This document shows, piece by piece, positions 1 through 8,932 of a stretch of 64,000 nt of DNA. Location of the stretch: contig CAITNO010000055.1 of NCBI GenBank assembly GCA_903893795.1, positions 62,001 to 126,000 of the forward strand, written 5' to 3'. This DNA is from Candidatus Hydrogenedentota bacterium (GTDB lineage Bacteria > Hydrogenedentota > Hydrogenedentia > Hydrogenedentales > CAITNO01). The stretch's first letter is position 1, and the number at the start of each line of letters is the position of its first letter. The notes under the pieces were generated by a model that saw nothing but the letters and a program-made list of their open reading frames with translations, was not told the origin of the DNA and did not search any database. The translations under genes were made by a program, and so were the position numbers.

Positions 1-857
1 CCAAAGAGAAGGTGGGCCTCATTGCCGGCCTGGTCGTCAGCGGATTCGGCCTCGCCTCGGTCTACATCGCCCCGCTGACCGACTACCTCACCAAGCCCGA
101 GCATCTCGGCGTCAGCAAGACCATGCTGGTCCTCGGCATCGCCTTTCTGCTCGTGGTGACACTGCTCTCCCAGTTGCTGAAAGCGCCGCCCCCGGGATAC
201 AACCCCAACGCGAAAGCTGGAGCCGGTTCCGCCGCGGCGGCGCCCGCGGACGATTACACGCCGGGGGAGGTCCTCCGCACACCCCAGTTCTACGTGCTTT
301 GGTTCATGTATGCGTGCGGCGCAGGCGCGGGCCTGATGGTTATCGGCAAACTGGCCGCCATCGCGAAAACCCAGGCCAGCCTGGATCTCGGTTTCGTGCT
401 GGTGGCCGCGCTGGCCATAGGCAACGGCGCGGGCCGCATCGGCTCGGGGATTCTGTCCGACAGGATCGGCCGCAAGCAGACGCTCCTCATCGTGTTCCTC
501 GTCCAGACCGTGATGATCTTCCTGCTGTCCCGCGCCACGGCCGGAACGGCCCTGGCCAATCCGGGCGTGCTCTGCGTGCTGTCGGCACTCGTCGGCGCAA
601 ACTACGGCGCCAACCTTGCCATCTTCCCCAGCGTCACGAAGGATTTCTACGGCCTCAAGAACTTTGGCGTGAACTATGGCCTCGTGTTCACCGCCTGGGG
701 CTGCGGCGGATTCGTGCTCGCCTTCGCCGCGGGCAAGGCGTACGACATCTACAAAACCTTCGCCATCGCCTACTACGGCTCCATGGTCCTGCTGGTCGTG
801 GCCGCGGCGCTTACCTTCCTCCTCAAAACGCCCAAACCGAGGAGCGCGGCCAACTAG
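1..857 (+). CDS. MFS transporter, oxalate/formate antiporter-like (5' truncated by window edge)
   Basis: Reading frame is open from the first bases (KEKVGLIAGLVVSGFG...); multiple TM helices and MFS-like motif GSGILSDRIGRKQTLL. Confidence 0.85.
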   Translation, partial: KEKVGLIAGLVVSGFGLASVYIAPLTDYLTKPEHLGVSKTMLVLGIAFLLVVTLLSQLLKAPPPGYNPNAKAGAGSAAAAPADDYTPGEVLRTPQFYVLWFMYACGAGAGLMVIGKLAAIAKTQASLDLGFVLVAALAIGNGAGRIGSGILSDRIGRKQTLLIVFLVQTVMIFLLSRATAGTALANPGVLCVLSALVGANYGANLAIFPSVTKDFYGLKNFGVNYGLVFTAWGCGGFVLAFAAGKAYDIYKTFAIAYYGSMVLLVVAAALTFLLKTPKPRSAAN

Positions 858-979
858 AATCCAAAAGTCCATCCCCGCCGCCCCCGCTGGCAATCCTTTG
901 CGTTTCTGGCGTAGTATCACGGCGCATTCAACACAAGGGCAGCGTCCCGAAGGGCGGGCGTTGACGCAAAGGAGGTGCT

Positions 980-2437
980 GTGGCAAAGGAAGAAGGACTG
1001 CCGGAAAACGCCCAGGCGGCCGCCGACGAAGCCCATCCCAGCGGACTGTTGCGCCGCATCGGCCTGTTCATGGCCATCATGATTGTCATGGGCAACATGA
1101 TCGGATCGGGCGTATTCAAGAAGGCCGCGCCCATGTCGGACGAGTTGCAGTCGGCGGGGCTGATGCTGGCCTGCTGGCTCATCGCGGGGATCATCTCCCT
1201 GATGGGCGCGCTCTCCAACGCGGAGGTCGCCGGCATAATTGCCGACCCCGGCGGACAATACGCCTACTTCAAGAAAATGTACGGAAAGGCCTTCGCGTAC
1301 CTCTACGGGTGGACCGGCTTCATCGTGATCCAGTCTGCCTCCATCGGTTCCATTGCCTACGTCTTTGGCCAGTCGGCCAACTCCCTTTTCGCCTTTCCCC
1401 GGCTCGACGCCTCCTGGGAAGCAGTCTCCGTCTTCGGCATCTTCTTTCCCTTCGCCAACCTCGGTGTAAAACTGTTCACCATCGGCACGCTGTCCCTTAT
1501 CACGCTGGCGAACTACATGGGCGTGATCTTCGGGGGATGGATCGCAAGCGTCTCGACAGCCCTGAAGATTCTCGGCATCGCCGTGGTCGCGGTCCTCGGC
1601 CTGATGTGGAGCGGAGGCACCTATGCCAATCTGTCCCCCGTCCTCGCCAATCCCGACGCGCATTACGCGACATCGTTGGGCCTGTTTGGGGCCATGTTTG
1701 CCGGCCTCCTCGGCGCCTTCTGGGCCTACGACGGATGGATCAACATCTCCTTCCTTGGCGCCGAAATCCGCAATCCGCACCGCAACATGCCGCTGGCACT
1801 CGGCATCGGCGTGGCCGGCGTCGTCACCGTCTACATGCTCGCCAACCTCGCCTTTCTGCACGTCATGCCTGTCAGTGAAATGCGGCAGTTCGCCGGAAGC
1901 GAGAACAGCATCCTCGGTGTCGAGGTCATGCGAAAGGCCTTTGGAAACCATGCCGCGGGCTTTGTCGCCGTGCTGATTCTGCTTTCCACCTTCGGCGCCA
2001 CGAACTGCCAGTTGCTGCCCCCGTCCCGGATGTACTTTTCCATGGCCCGCGACGGCCTGTTCTTCCGGGCCGCGGCAAAGTGCCATCCCCGGCACCACAC
2101 CCCCTCAACGGCCCTGCTCATGCAGGCCGTCTGGACCGCCGTGCTCGTCATGACAGGCACCTTTGACCAGTTGACCGACATGGTTATCTTTGCCTCCTTC
2201 CTCTTCTACGGCGCAGGCGCCTTCGGTGTCTTCGTGCTCCGCCGCACCATGAAGGATGCGCCCCGTCCCTACCGAGTCACCGGATACCCCCTCGTCCCGG
2301 CAATATTCATCCTCTTCTGCATGGTGCTCGTGGTGGTCACCATCATCGAACGCCCCCGCGACGCGGGCATCGGCATGGCGCTCATTCTCGCGGGCCTGCC
2401 CTTCTATTTCTACTGGAGCAGGAAATCGCCGGAGTGA
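980..2437 (+). CDS. APC family amino acid permease (tandem copy 1)
   Basis: 485 aa, N-terminal GNMIGSGVFKKAAPM typical of APC permeases, about 12 TM; paralogous to the next gene. Confidence 0.9.
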   Translation: MAKEEGLPENAQAAADEAHPSGLLRRIGLFMAIMIVMGNMIGSGVFKKAAPMSDELQSAGLMLACWLIAGIISLMGALSNAEVAGIIADPGGQYAYFKKMYGKAFAYLYGWTGFIVIQSASIGSIAYVFGQSANSLFAFPRLDASWEAVSVFGIFFPFANLGVKLFTIGTLSLITLANYMGVIFGGWIASVSTALKILGIAVVAVLGLMWSGGTYANLSPVLANPDAHYATSLGLFGAMFAGLLGAFWAYDGWINISFLGAEIRNPHRNMPLALGIGVAGVVTVYMLANLAFLHVMPVSEMRQFAGSENSILGVEVMRKAFGNHAAGFVAVLILLSTFGATNCQLLPPSRMYFSMARDGLFFRAAAKCHPRHHTPSTALLMQAVWTAVLVMTGTFDQLTDMVIFASFLFYGAGAFGVFVLRRTMKDAPRPYRVTGYPLVPAIFILFCMVLVVVTIIERPRDAGIGMALILAGLPFYFYWSRKSPE

Positions 2438-2444
2438 TTTTCGC

Positions 2445-2590
2445 AGGGTGTGTGAAGTGCCGCGAAGCGGCACGGAACGCACCGTCCGGAGAGCTCAAGT
2501 GGCTTGCTCCGGGCCTCAGGAGGCTTTATTGAAACAAGGCGGGGAAGACGGTGCGTTCCGTTTTGCTTTGCAAAACTTCACGCACCCTAC
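2445..2590. repeat. Palindromic repeat family 1 (GGTGCG...CGCACC arms), paired left and right units
   Basis: AGGGTGTGTGAAGTGCCGCGAAGCGGCACGGAACGCACC ... GGTGCGTTCCGTTTTGCTTTGCAAAACTTCACGCACCCTAC. Confidence 0.85.
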
Positions 2591-2615
2591 GCCTACTTCT
2601 GGCGGACGCGCGAAC

Positions 2616-4061
2616 ATGACCAAGACACCCCAATTAGACAAACCCGAAGCCGGAACACGTGACGGCGGACTGTTGCCGCGCCTGGGCCTGTTCACGGCGA
2701 TCATGATCATCATGGGCAACCTGATCGGCTCGGGCGTGTTCAAAAAGGCCGCGCCCATGGCCGATGCGGTGCAGTCGCCGGGCCTCATGCTGGCCTGCTG
2801 GCTCATTGCGGGCGTCATCTCCCTGCTGGGCGCGCTCTGCAACGCCGAGGTGGCGGGCATGATCGCCGACTCCGGCGGCCAGTACTCCTATTTCAAGCGC
2901 ATGTACGGACGGGCCTTCGCGTTTCTCTATGGATGGACCGGGTTCATCGTGATCCAGTCCGCGTCCATTGGCTCCATCGCCTACGTGTTCGGCCAGTCGG
3001 CCAACTCGCTGTTCGCCTTTCCCCGGCTCGGCGCCTCCTGGGAGGCCCTTTCCGTCTTCGGCATTTTCTACCCCTTCGACAACCTCGGCGTGAAGCTGTT
3101 CACCATTGGAACGGTGTGGCTCATCACCATGGCAAACTATGCGGGCGTCATTTTCGGCGGGTTGATTGCCAGCCTTTCCTCCGCCCTGAAAATCCTCGGC
3201 ATCGTCGTGGTCGCGGTCTTGGGGCTGATGTGGAGTGGGGGAAGCTTCGGAAACCTGAGCCCCGTCCTGACAAGCCCGGCCGCGCACTATGCAACGCCGC
3301 TCGGGCTCTTCGGCGCCATGTTTGCCGCCATGCTCGGCGCCTTCTGGGCCTTCGACGGCTGGATTAACCTTGCCTTCCTCGGCGCCGAGATCCGCAGACC
3401 CCACCGCAACATCCCCCTGGCCCTCGGCATCGGCGTGGCCGGCGCAATGGCCGTGTACCTGCTCGTGAACGTTGCCTTTCTGCACGTGATGTCCGTGGAC
3501 GAAATGCGCGGGCTCGTCAAGAGCGGAAACAGCATCGTCGGCGTCGAAGTGATGCGCAAGGCCTACGGCGGACAGGCGGCCGGCTTCGTGGCCGTGCTCA
3601 TTCTGCTGTCCACCTTCGGCGCCACCAACTGCTCGCTCATGCAGCCGTCGCGCATGTACTACGCCATGGCCCGCGACGGCCTCTTCTTCAAGGCCGCGGC
3701 CACCTGCCACCCCAAGCACCACACCCCCTCCACCTCGCTGATCATCCAGGCGGCCTGGACCTCCGTGCTCCTCATGAGCGGCACCTTTGACCAGTTGACC
3801 GACATGGTCGTCTTCGCGGGATTCCTCTTCTACGGCGCCAGCGCCTTCGGCGTGTTTGTGTTAAGGCGCACCATGAAGGACGCGCCCCGTCCCTACCGCG
3901 TCACCGGATACCCCGTCGTCCCCACAATATTCATCCTCTTCTGCCTGGTGCTCGTGGTGGTCACCATCTTCGAGCGCCCCCGCGACGCGGGCCTCGGTCT
4001 CGCCCTCATCCTCGCGGGCCTGCCGTTCTATTATTATTGGAGCAGGAAATCGCCGGGGTGA
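2616..4061 (+). CDS. APC family amino acid permease (tandem copy 2)
   Basis: ATG at 2616 (MTKTPQLDKPEAG...) inside ORF 2256..4061; highly similar to 980..2437 along its length. Confidence 0.9.
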   Translation: MTKTPQLDKPEAGTRDGGLLPRLGLFTAIMIIMGNLIGSGVFKKAAPMADAVQSPGLMLACWLIAGVISLLGALCNAEVAGMIADSGGQYSYFKRMYGRAFAFLYGWTGFIVIQSASIGSIAYVFGQSANSLFAFPRLGASWEALSVFGIFYPFDNLGVKLFTIGTVWLITMANYAGVIFGGLIASLSSALKILGIVVVAVLGLMWSGGSFGNLSPVLTSPAAHYATPLGLFGAMFAAMLGAFWAFDGWINLAFLGAEIRRPHRNIPLALGIGVAGAMAVYLLVNVAFLHVMSVDEMRGLVKSGNSIVGVEVMRKAYGGQAAGFVAVLILLSTFGATNCSLMQPSRMYYAMARDGLFFKAAATCHPKHHTPSTSLIIQAAWTSVLLMSGTFDQLTDMVVFAGFLFYGASAFGVFVLRRTMKDAPRPYRVTGYPVVPTIFILFCLVLVVVTIFERPRDAGLGLALILAGLPFYYYWSRKSPG

Positions 4062-4066
4062 TCTGC

Positions 4067-4194
4067 GTAGGGTGCGTGAAGTGTCGCGAAGCGACACGGA
4101 ACGCACCGTCCGGAGAGCTCAAGTGGTTTGCTTGAACCAAGGCGGGGGAAGATGGTGCGTTCCGTTTTGCTTCGCAAAACTTCACGCACCCTAC
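4067..4194. repeat. Palindromic repeat family 1, paired units
   Basis: GTAGGGTGCGTGAAGTGTCGCGAAGCGACACGGAACGCACC ... GGTGCGTTCCGTTTTGCTTCGCAAAACTTCACGCACCCTAC. Confidence 0.85.
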
Positions 4195-4217
4195 GGCTAC
4201 TACGGCTACGGCTGTAC

Positions 4218-4310
4218 TCAGAACAGCCAGCCAAAGAAAAACATAAACGCGCTGCTGAGAAAGAACCATGTCCGCTCCAGCAGGTACCAGATTCCTTCCA
4301 ATAGATTCAT
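4218..4310 (-). CDS. Candidate 30-aa hydrophobic small protein
   Basis: MNLLEGIWYLLERTWFFLSSAFMFFFGWLF*; start overlaps stop of the upstream thioesterase (ATGA). Confidence 0.45.
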   Translation of the reverse strand: MNLLEGIWYLLERTWFFLSSAFMFFFGWLF

Positions 4311-4759
4311 GGCCGGGTCTCCTCTTCGACGGGTACATTCATCAGCGCAAAATGGTCGCGCAACTCCTGCGGGGTGCGCATGGCCTTCATCGTGGTCATA
4401 TTCACGAACATGACCCGCTGCGTGAACTCGGTGCACAGGTCTCCGTTCACGGCAATCTGCGCGTGAAACGTGCCGCTGACCCTGCCCAGTTCGGAGCACC
4501 AAATACTGCCGATGGGCGCGTCGAAGGGCTGCACGGGTTTCTTGTAACGAATGTGCGTCTCGACGACCACGGCCGCCATGCCGCTTTCCACCAGCGCCTG
4601 CATCGAACAGTGCCTGCGCAGCAGTTCGAGGCGCAGGTCTTCCATCCAGCGCACATACACCACATTGTTCACGTGCGCGGCGAGATCAATGTCGTAAGGC
4701 TGCACGGTGATGCCCACTTCGGTGAGCATGGGCCGCGCGCCCGGAACGGCGCGTAGCAT
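4307..4759 (-). CDS. Acyl-CoA thioesterase (hotdog fold, 4HBT/YbgC-like)
   Basis: ITVQPYDIDLAAHVNNVVYVRWMEDLRLELL... hotdog thioesterase signature. Confidence 0.8.
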   Translation of the reverse strand: MLRAVPGARPMLTEVGITVQPYDIDLAAHVNNVVYVRWMEDLRLELLRRHCSMQALVESGMAAVVVETHIRYKKPVQPFDAPIGSIWCSELGRVSGTFHAQIAVNGDLCTEFTQRVMFVNMTTMKAMRTPQELRDHFALMNVPVEEETRP

Positions 4760-4768
4760 GACGGTCTC

Positions 4769-5242
4769 CTATGCCCTGCGCACGTCCTTGACGGCGCGGT
4801 CCATTTCGCGGCGGCTTTCGCGGTCCTTGATGCTGGCCCGCTTGTCGAAGGTGTGCTTGCCCTGGCAGACGCCCAGTTCCACCTTGACCCGGCCCTTGCT
4901 GAAGTATACGCTGAGCGGAATGACGGTAAGCCCCTTTTCCGCCACGCGAGCCGCCATTTTCAGGATCTCGCGCTTGTGCAGCAGCAGACGCCGAGGACGC
5001 TCCGGGGCATGGTTGTAAATGTTGCCCATCTCATATGGGTTGATGTGCGCCCCCACCAGGAACGCCTCGCCCCGCTCAAAGTTGATGTACGAATCCTTGA
5101 GCTGCATGCCGCCCTTCATCCGCAGCGACTTCACCTCCGTGCCCTGCAGGGCAATGCCCGCCTCCACGCGGTCCAGCACATGATAGTCGTGGAACGCGCG
5201 TCGGTTGCTGACGATCAGCTTTTCTCCGGTCTTTTCGGCCAT
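4769..5242 (-). CDS. smpB: SsrA-binding protein SmpB
   Basis: VSNRRAFHDYHVLDRVEAGIALQGTEVKSLR ... GLTVIPLSVYFSKGRVKVELGVCQGKHTFDKR, diagnostic SmpB motifs. Confidence 0.97.
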   Translation of the reverse strand: MAEKTGEKLIVSNRRAFHDYHVLDRVEAGIALQGTEVKSLRMKGGMQLKDSYINFERGEAFLVGAHINPYEMGNIYNHAPERPRRLLLHKREILKMAARVAEKGLTVIPLSVYFSKGRVKVELGVCQGKHTFDKRASIKDRESRREMDRAVKDVRRA

Positions 5243-5327
5243 GAAACAAGGATTCCTTTTCAGAAGCCTATTGTAACATCATTGGAGACGCCTCTGCGTG
5301 CGCGCAGGCCAAAACGCAGTCCGCCGT

Positions 5328-8300
5328 CTAGGGATTCAGCTGCCTGTCCAGCCAGGCGAAGGCGGCGTCCTGCATGTCGCGGTTGAACTCGTGGGGCGCG
5401 GGCCACATGCGGGTCTCCAGTTTGTCCCCGGCGCCGGCGGCTTTCCACACGGTTTGCATGACGCCCCAGGCCTTTTCGACGCCCTCCACGGGGAAGAGAT
5501 CGTCCTGGTTGCCGTTGTAGAAAAGCATCGGCTTGGGCGCGGCGAGCGCGGCCGTGTCGGGGTAGTCCAGGTAGCGGCGCAGTCCGGGGGCAATCATGGA
5601 AAAGGACGACTGTCCCGTGGTTTGGTTGTTGCCCGGCGCCATGAGCACGTCGCTGGTGCCCATCCAGCAGATGGCCGCGCCGGCCGCCACGCGGTCCGAC
5701 AGCGCGTTGACCATCCAGGTGCGGTGGGAGCCCATGCTCAGGCCCGCGGCGCCGATGCGGGCCGGGTCCACCTCGGGCTGGCAGGCCAGAAACTCGGCCG
5801 AGCGCACGTCGTCCCAGGCGATGACGCCGAGCCAGCTCATGCCCAATTGGAGGAGGTTGGCGGCAAGCTGCTGCTGGGCGGCGTATTCGACGCCTTCCTT
5901 GCGGCCGCGCTCGCCCCAGAAGAGCGCATCGATGGCCAGCACCACGTAGCCCTTCTCCGCGAGCGCGTCGCCGATGAAGCGTCCGCCGTAGCACGTGCTC
6001 ACCCATTCCTGTGCATCTTTTGACACGGCCTCGTCCACGCCGAAGGGGCGCACCACCTTTTCCTTGCCGATACTGAAATGGGCGCCGTGATCGTGCAGCG
6101 CCAGCATGGCCGGGAAAGGCCCCCGGCCCTTGGGCACGAGCAGGTACGCGGGAACGCGGTATTCGGCGGAGGGGCTGAACACGATCTTGCGCGCGGTGTA
6201 GGTGCCACGGTCCTCCTCGGCGATGGTGGCGTATGCGGTGTCTGTGGGCGGCTTGGGCGCCTGGAGCAGACAATCAATCAACTTGCCGCGGCCCTGCCGC
6301 TGCCAGGCGGTAAAGGCGGCCCGGTCTTCCGTGCCCGTGAAGTGGTTGCCTGAAATGACATCGGCCTGCGCAGCGGCAAAGGTGGGCAGTCCCTTGTCCA
6401 GACCGTAGGGCACATACTCCGCCGACGGTGTCGGCGGCAGCAGTTCGGGCCGCAGTTTGAGCGCGGGCATGCTCACCGGCTTCAGCCGGTCCAGCACTTG
6501 CTGCAATTCGGGACCGGCCTCCAGCAGGCGTTTCAGGTCGCGGTGCCCGGCGTAGAAGTCGAGCACCTCGGAGAAATAGACCACGGCCTCCGGACTGGAG
6601 GGCCCGGCGCCGACATTGCCTTCCGCGTAGTCGCGCGACAGGTCGCGGTCGGACGGTTTCTGGTACAGGTTCTGGGTGGTTTTGCCGTCCTTGAGCGCGC
6701 CGGTGGACACTTCCCAGCCCTGCACGCCGGTCAGAAAACCGCCCGCCTTCCGCAGGCCCAACACCCGCGCGCGCAGGCTCCGCTCGATGGCGTCCAGCAG
6801 GGGGGTGATGTCGTCGCCCTGCTTTTCCAGGAAGGCGGCGGCGCGGCTGAGGTGCATGGCGTGCTCCATGGCCTGATCGAGCAGCAGGGCGCTCGATCGG
6901 GGGTGGGGATAGCGCCACCCGCCCGCCGGATCTTGCGATTCGACCAGGAATTTGGCCACTGCGCGTATAACCTCGACGAGGCGCGGCTCGTCTGGCGCAA
7001 AGCGCGCCAGTTCGGGCAACCCCTGCAGGGCGTAGCCGATGATGTAGGGCTTGGCGAAGGGGTGCTTGTAGCCGACGTCATCGCCGTCGATGAAGGGGGG
7101 ATCGGCCTCAATGGGCGTGCCGCCCTGGCTGAACAGGCCGTCGGGGCCGAGCTTTTCGCGCAGTTCGCGGAACAGGCGCAGTGCCTCGTCGAGCCAGGGA
7201 CGGTGTCCCGTGAACTCATAGAGCCGCACGAAATCGAGCACGTCGCCGATGTTGCGGCATTCCCCCTGGTTGGTGTGGATCATGCGCGCAGCATACTCCG
7301 TCTGCCAGCGCAGCGCGGCGGCATAACGCGGGTCGCCCGTTTCCTCATAGGCGAAAAGAAACGAGTCGTAGCCCTTGGTGCAGAAATTCACGGCGGTATT
7401 GGAGCGCCACATGAAGCTCTGGTCGCCTTCATGGGTTTTGTCACCGTTGGCCACGCTGTTGTTGTAGCGCGCGCCGCCGAATTCATCCTTGCGGTCCGTG
7501 CCCCACCACACGCTCAGGTTGTAGAAATTGTCGCACCAGCCCACTGCGGTGCGCCGCAGGTCGGCGCGACCGCTGCGGTAATATTCGTCGAAGATGGCCG
7601 GGCAGTGGTTGAGCCGGTTCATGCCGTAGGTTCCCGCGGCGGGCATGACCGCCACGTTGCCCGCATCGGGCCCGCCCAGCGAGGCGGCCGCCATCGCGTT
7701 CTGGTGCTGCTGGCGGGCCTCCTCAAAGGGACGGTCCAGCACGGGCGGCACACCGCAATGGTACAGCGTGTCGAAGATGCCGGGTGCGACGGTGTACGTG
7801 GCATCTTCATCGGCGAAGCGCACCGTCGAGGCAAACAGATGCTGCGCATGGTCGGCTTCGGTGACCGTCGTCGTGACTGTGCGCCATGCCGACGACTGCA
7901 TTGGCAGCTTTTCGGCAGGCAGCGGATTCGGGGGTCTCGCCGAATTCCCTTCGAAGTTCCAGCCCAGTTCGGGCGCATAGTCGTCGCCCGGTGCGCAGCG
8001 CTGCACGTGCAGCGTCAGCCGGACCTGGCCCTTTCGGTCCAACTGTGCCTCCAAGATGCGCGGCCATTGCGGGTCGGGCACCAGCACGCGTACCCACAGG
8101 AAGAAGCGGCCCTGTTCCACCACCTCCGCGGTAACACCCCGCGCATCGGTTAATGCGGGCGCAACAGGCACCGCCTGCCACTGCGCCGTGCCGTTTTTCA
8201 GCAACCGCGCCCCGTTGGCGTCCACCTCCAGCCGATAGTCGCCCAGTTCACCCGCAAAAGCCCCCTCCTGCCGGACGGGTGCCGCCAAGGGCGCTGTGTC

Positions 8301-8723
8301 GGTGAGGCTGAAGGTAATCACCGAACTAAAATAGTCGGGCGACAAACGCTCCATTGGGAAAGTGACGATGGCGCGGCGCGCGGAATGGACCGCGTCGGGA
8401 TGGACCGTCAGCACCCGCACATCGGCAGGCACGGTCACATCGCCCAGATTGGCCGTCAGACCCCTGCCCTGCGGCAGTGTGCCCGGCGGGAAGGGCAGCG
8501 ACATGCGCACCAGCTCACCCTCGGCCGGGAAGGCAGACCGGCGCACCACCGGCAACCGTCCCGGCTGCGCCTCCATCGGCATTTCGCCCACGGGCACGGG
8601 CGAGAAGGCAAAATGCTCCACCCAGGTATTTGCATCGGCATCGTCCCAGGCCGGGGCGGAAAGCGCCGCCCCCAATAGAATTGCTCCAAGAATACATCCT
8701 TTTGCCAATCGTGCCGTCTGCAT
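5328..8723 (-). CDS. Secreted multidomain protein: (alpha/alpha)-toroid glycosidase/lyase-like region plus C-terminal acetyl-esterase-type alpha/beta hydrolase
   Basis: Signal peptide MQTARLAKGCILGAILLGAALSAPA; helical central region; C-terminal nucleophile motif GAAGLSMGSHRTW. Confidence 0.65.
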   Translation of the reverse strand: MQTARLAKGCILGAILLGAALSAPAWDDADANTWVEHFAFSPVPVGEMPMEAQPGRLPVVRRSAFPAEGELVRMSLPFPPGTLPQGRGLTANLGDVTVPADVRVLTVHPDAVHSARRAIVTFPMERLSPDYFSSVITFSLTDTAPLAAPVRQEGAFAGELGDYRLEVDANGARLLKNGTAQWQAVPVAPALTDARGVTAEVVEQGRFFLWVRVLVPDPQWPRILEAQLDRKGQVRLTLHVQRCAPGDDYAPELGWNFEGNSARPPNPLPAEKLPMQSSAWRTVTTTVTEADHAQHLFASTVRFADEDATYTVAPGIFDTLYHCGVPPVLDRPFEEARQQHQNAMAAASLGGPDAGNVAVMPAAGTYGMNRLNHCPAIFDEYYRSGRADLRRTAVGWCDNFYNLSVWWGTDRKDEFGGARYNNSVANGDKTHEGDQSFMWRSNTAVNFCTKGYDSFLFAYEETGDPRYAAALRWQTEYAARMIHTNQGECRNIGDVLDFVRLYEFTGHRPWLDEALRLFRELREKLGPDGLFSQGGTPIEADPPFIDGDDVGYKHPFAKPYIIGYALQGLPELARFAPDEPRLVEVIRAVAKFLVESQDPAGGWRYPHPRSSALLLDQAMEHAMHLSRAAAFLEKQGDDITPLLDAIERSLRARVLGLRKAGGFLTGVQGWEVSTGALKDGKTTQNLYQKPSDRDLSRDYAEGNVGAGPSSPEAVVYFSEVLDFYAGHRDLKRLLEAGPELQQVLDRLKPVSMPALKLRPELLPPTPSAEYVPYGLDKGLPTFAAAQADVISGNHFTGTEDRAAFTAWQRQGRGKLIDCLLQAPKPPTDTAYATIAEEDRGTYTARKIVFSPSAEYRVPAYLLVPKGRGPFPAMLALHDHGAHFSIGKEKVVRPFGVDEAVSKDAQEWVSTCYGGRFIGDALAEKGYVVLAIDALFWGERGRKEGVEYAAQQQLAANLLQLGMSWLGVIAWDDVRSAEFLACQPEVDPARIGAAGLSMGSHRTWMVNALSDRVAAGAAICWMGTSDVLMAPGNNQTTGQSSFSMIAPGLRRYLDYPDTAALAAPKPMLFYNGNQDDLFPVEGVEKAWGVMQTVWKAAGAGDKLETRMWPAPHEFNRDMQDAAFAWLDRQLNP

Positions 8724-8932
8724 GGGCTGTCCTTTCCGGTTTTCCGCTGCTAATCTATGCCTGAACACGGCCGGGGTTCAATGGCGCCGTCACGAGGCCA
8801 AAGAAAGCACTCTTGAACGCCATCAAATCCCCAATTCTTTTGAAAGCCGCCCGTTTGCGGGGTAGAATTAACCCATGGCGGTGCGGCAGGCCCCTTTTGC
8901 CGCAATACCGACAACCCGTCTTGAAAGTCATT

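Noticed and set aside
6498-8153. 551-aa plus-strand ORF
   Set aside because: Fully antisense to the 5328-8723 hydrolase; no domain motif.
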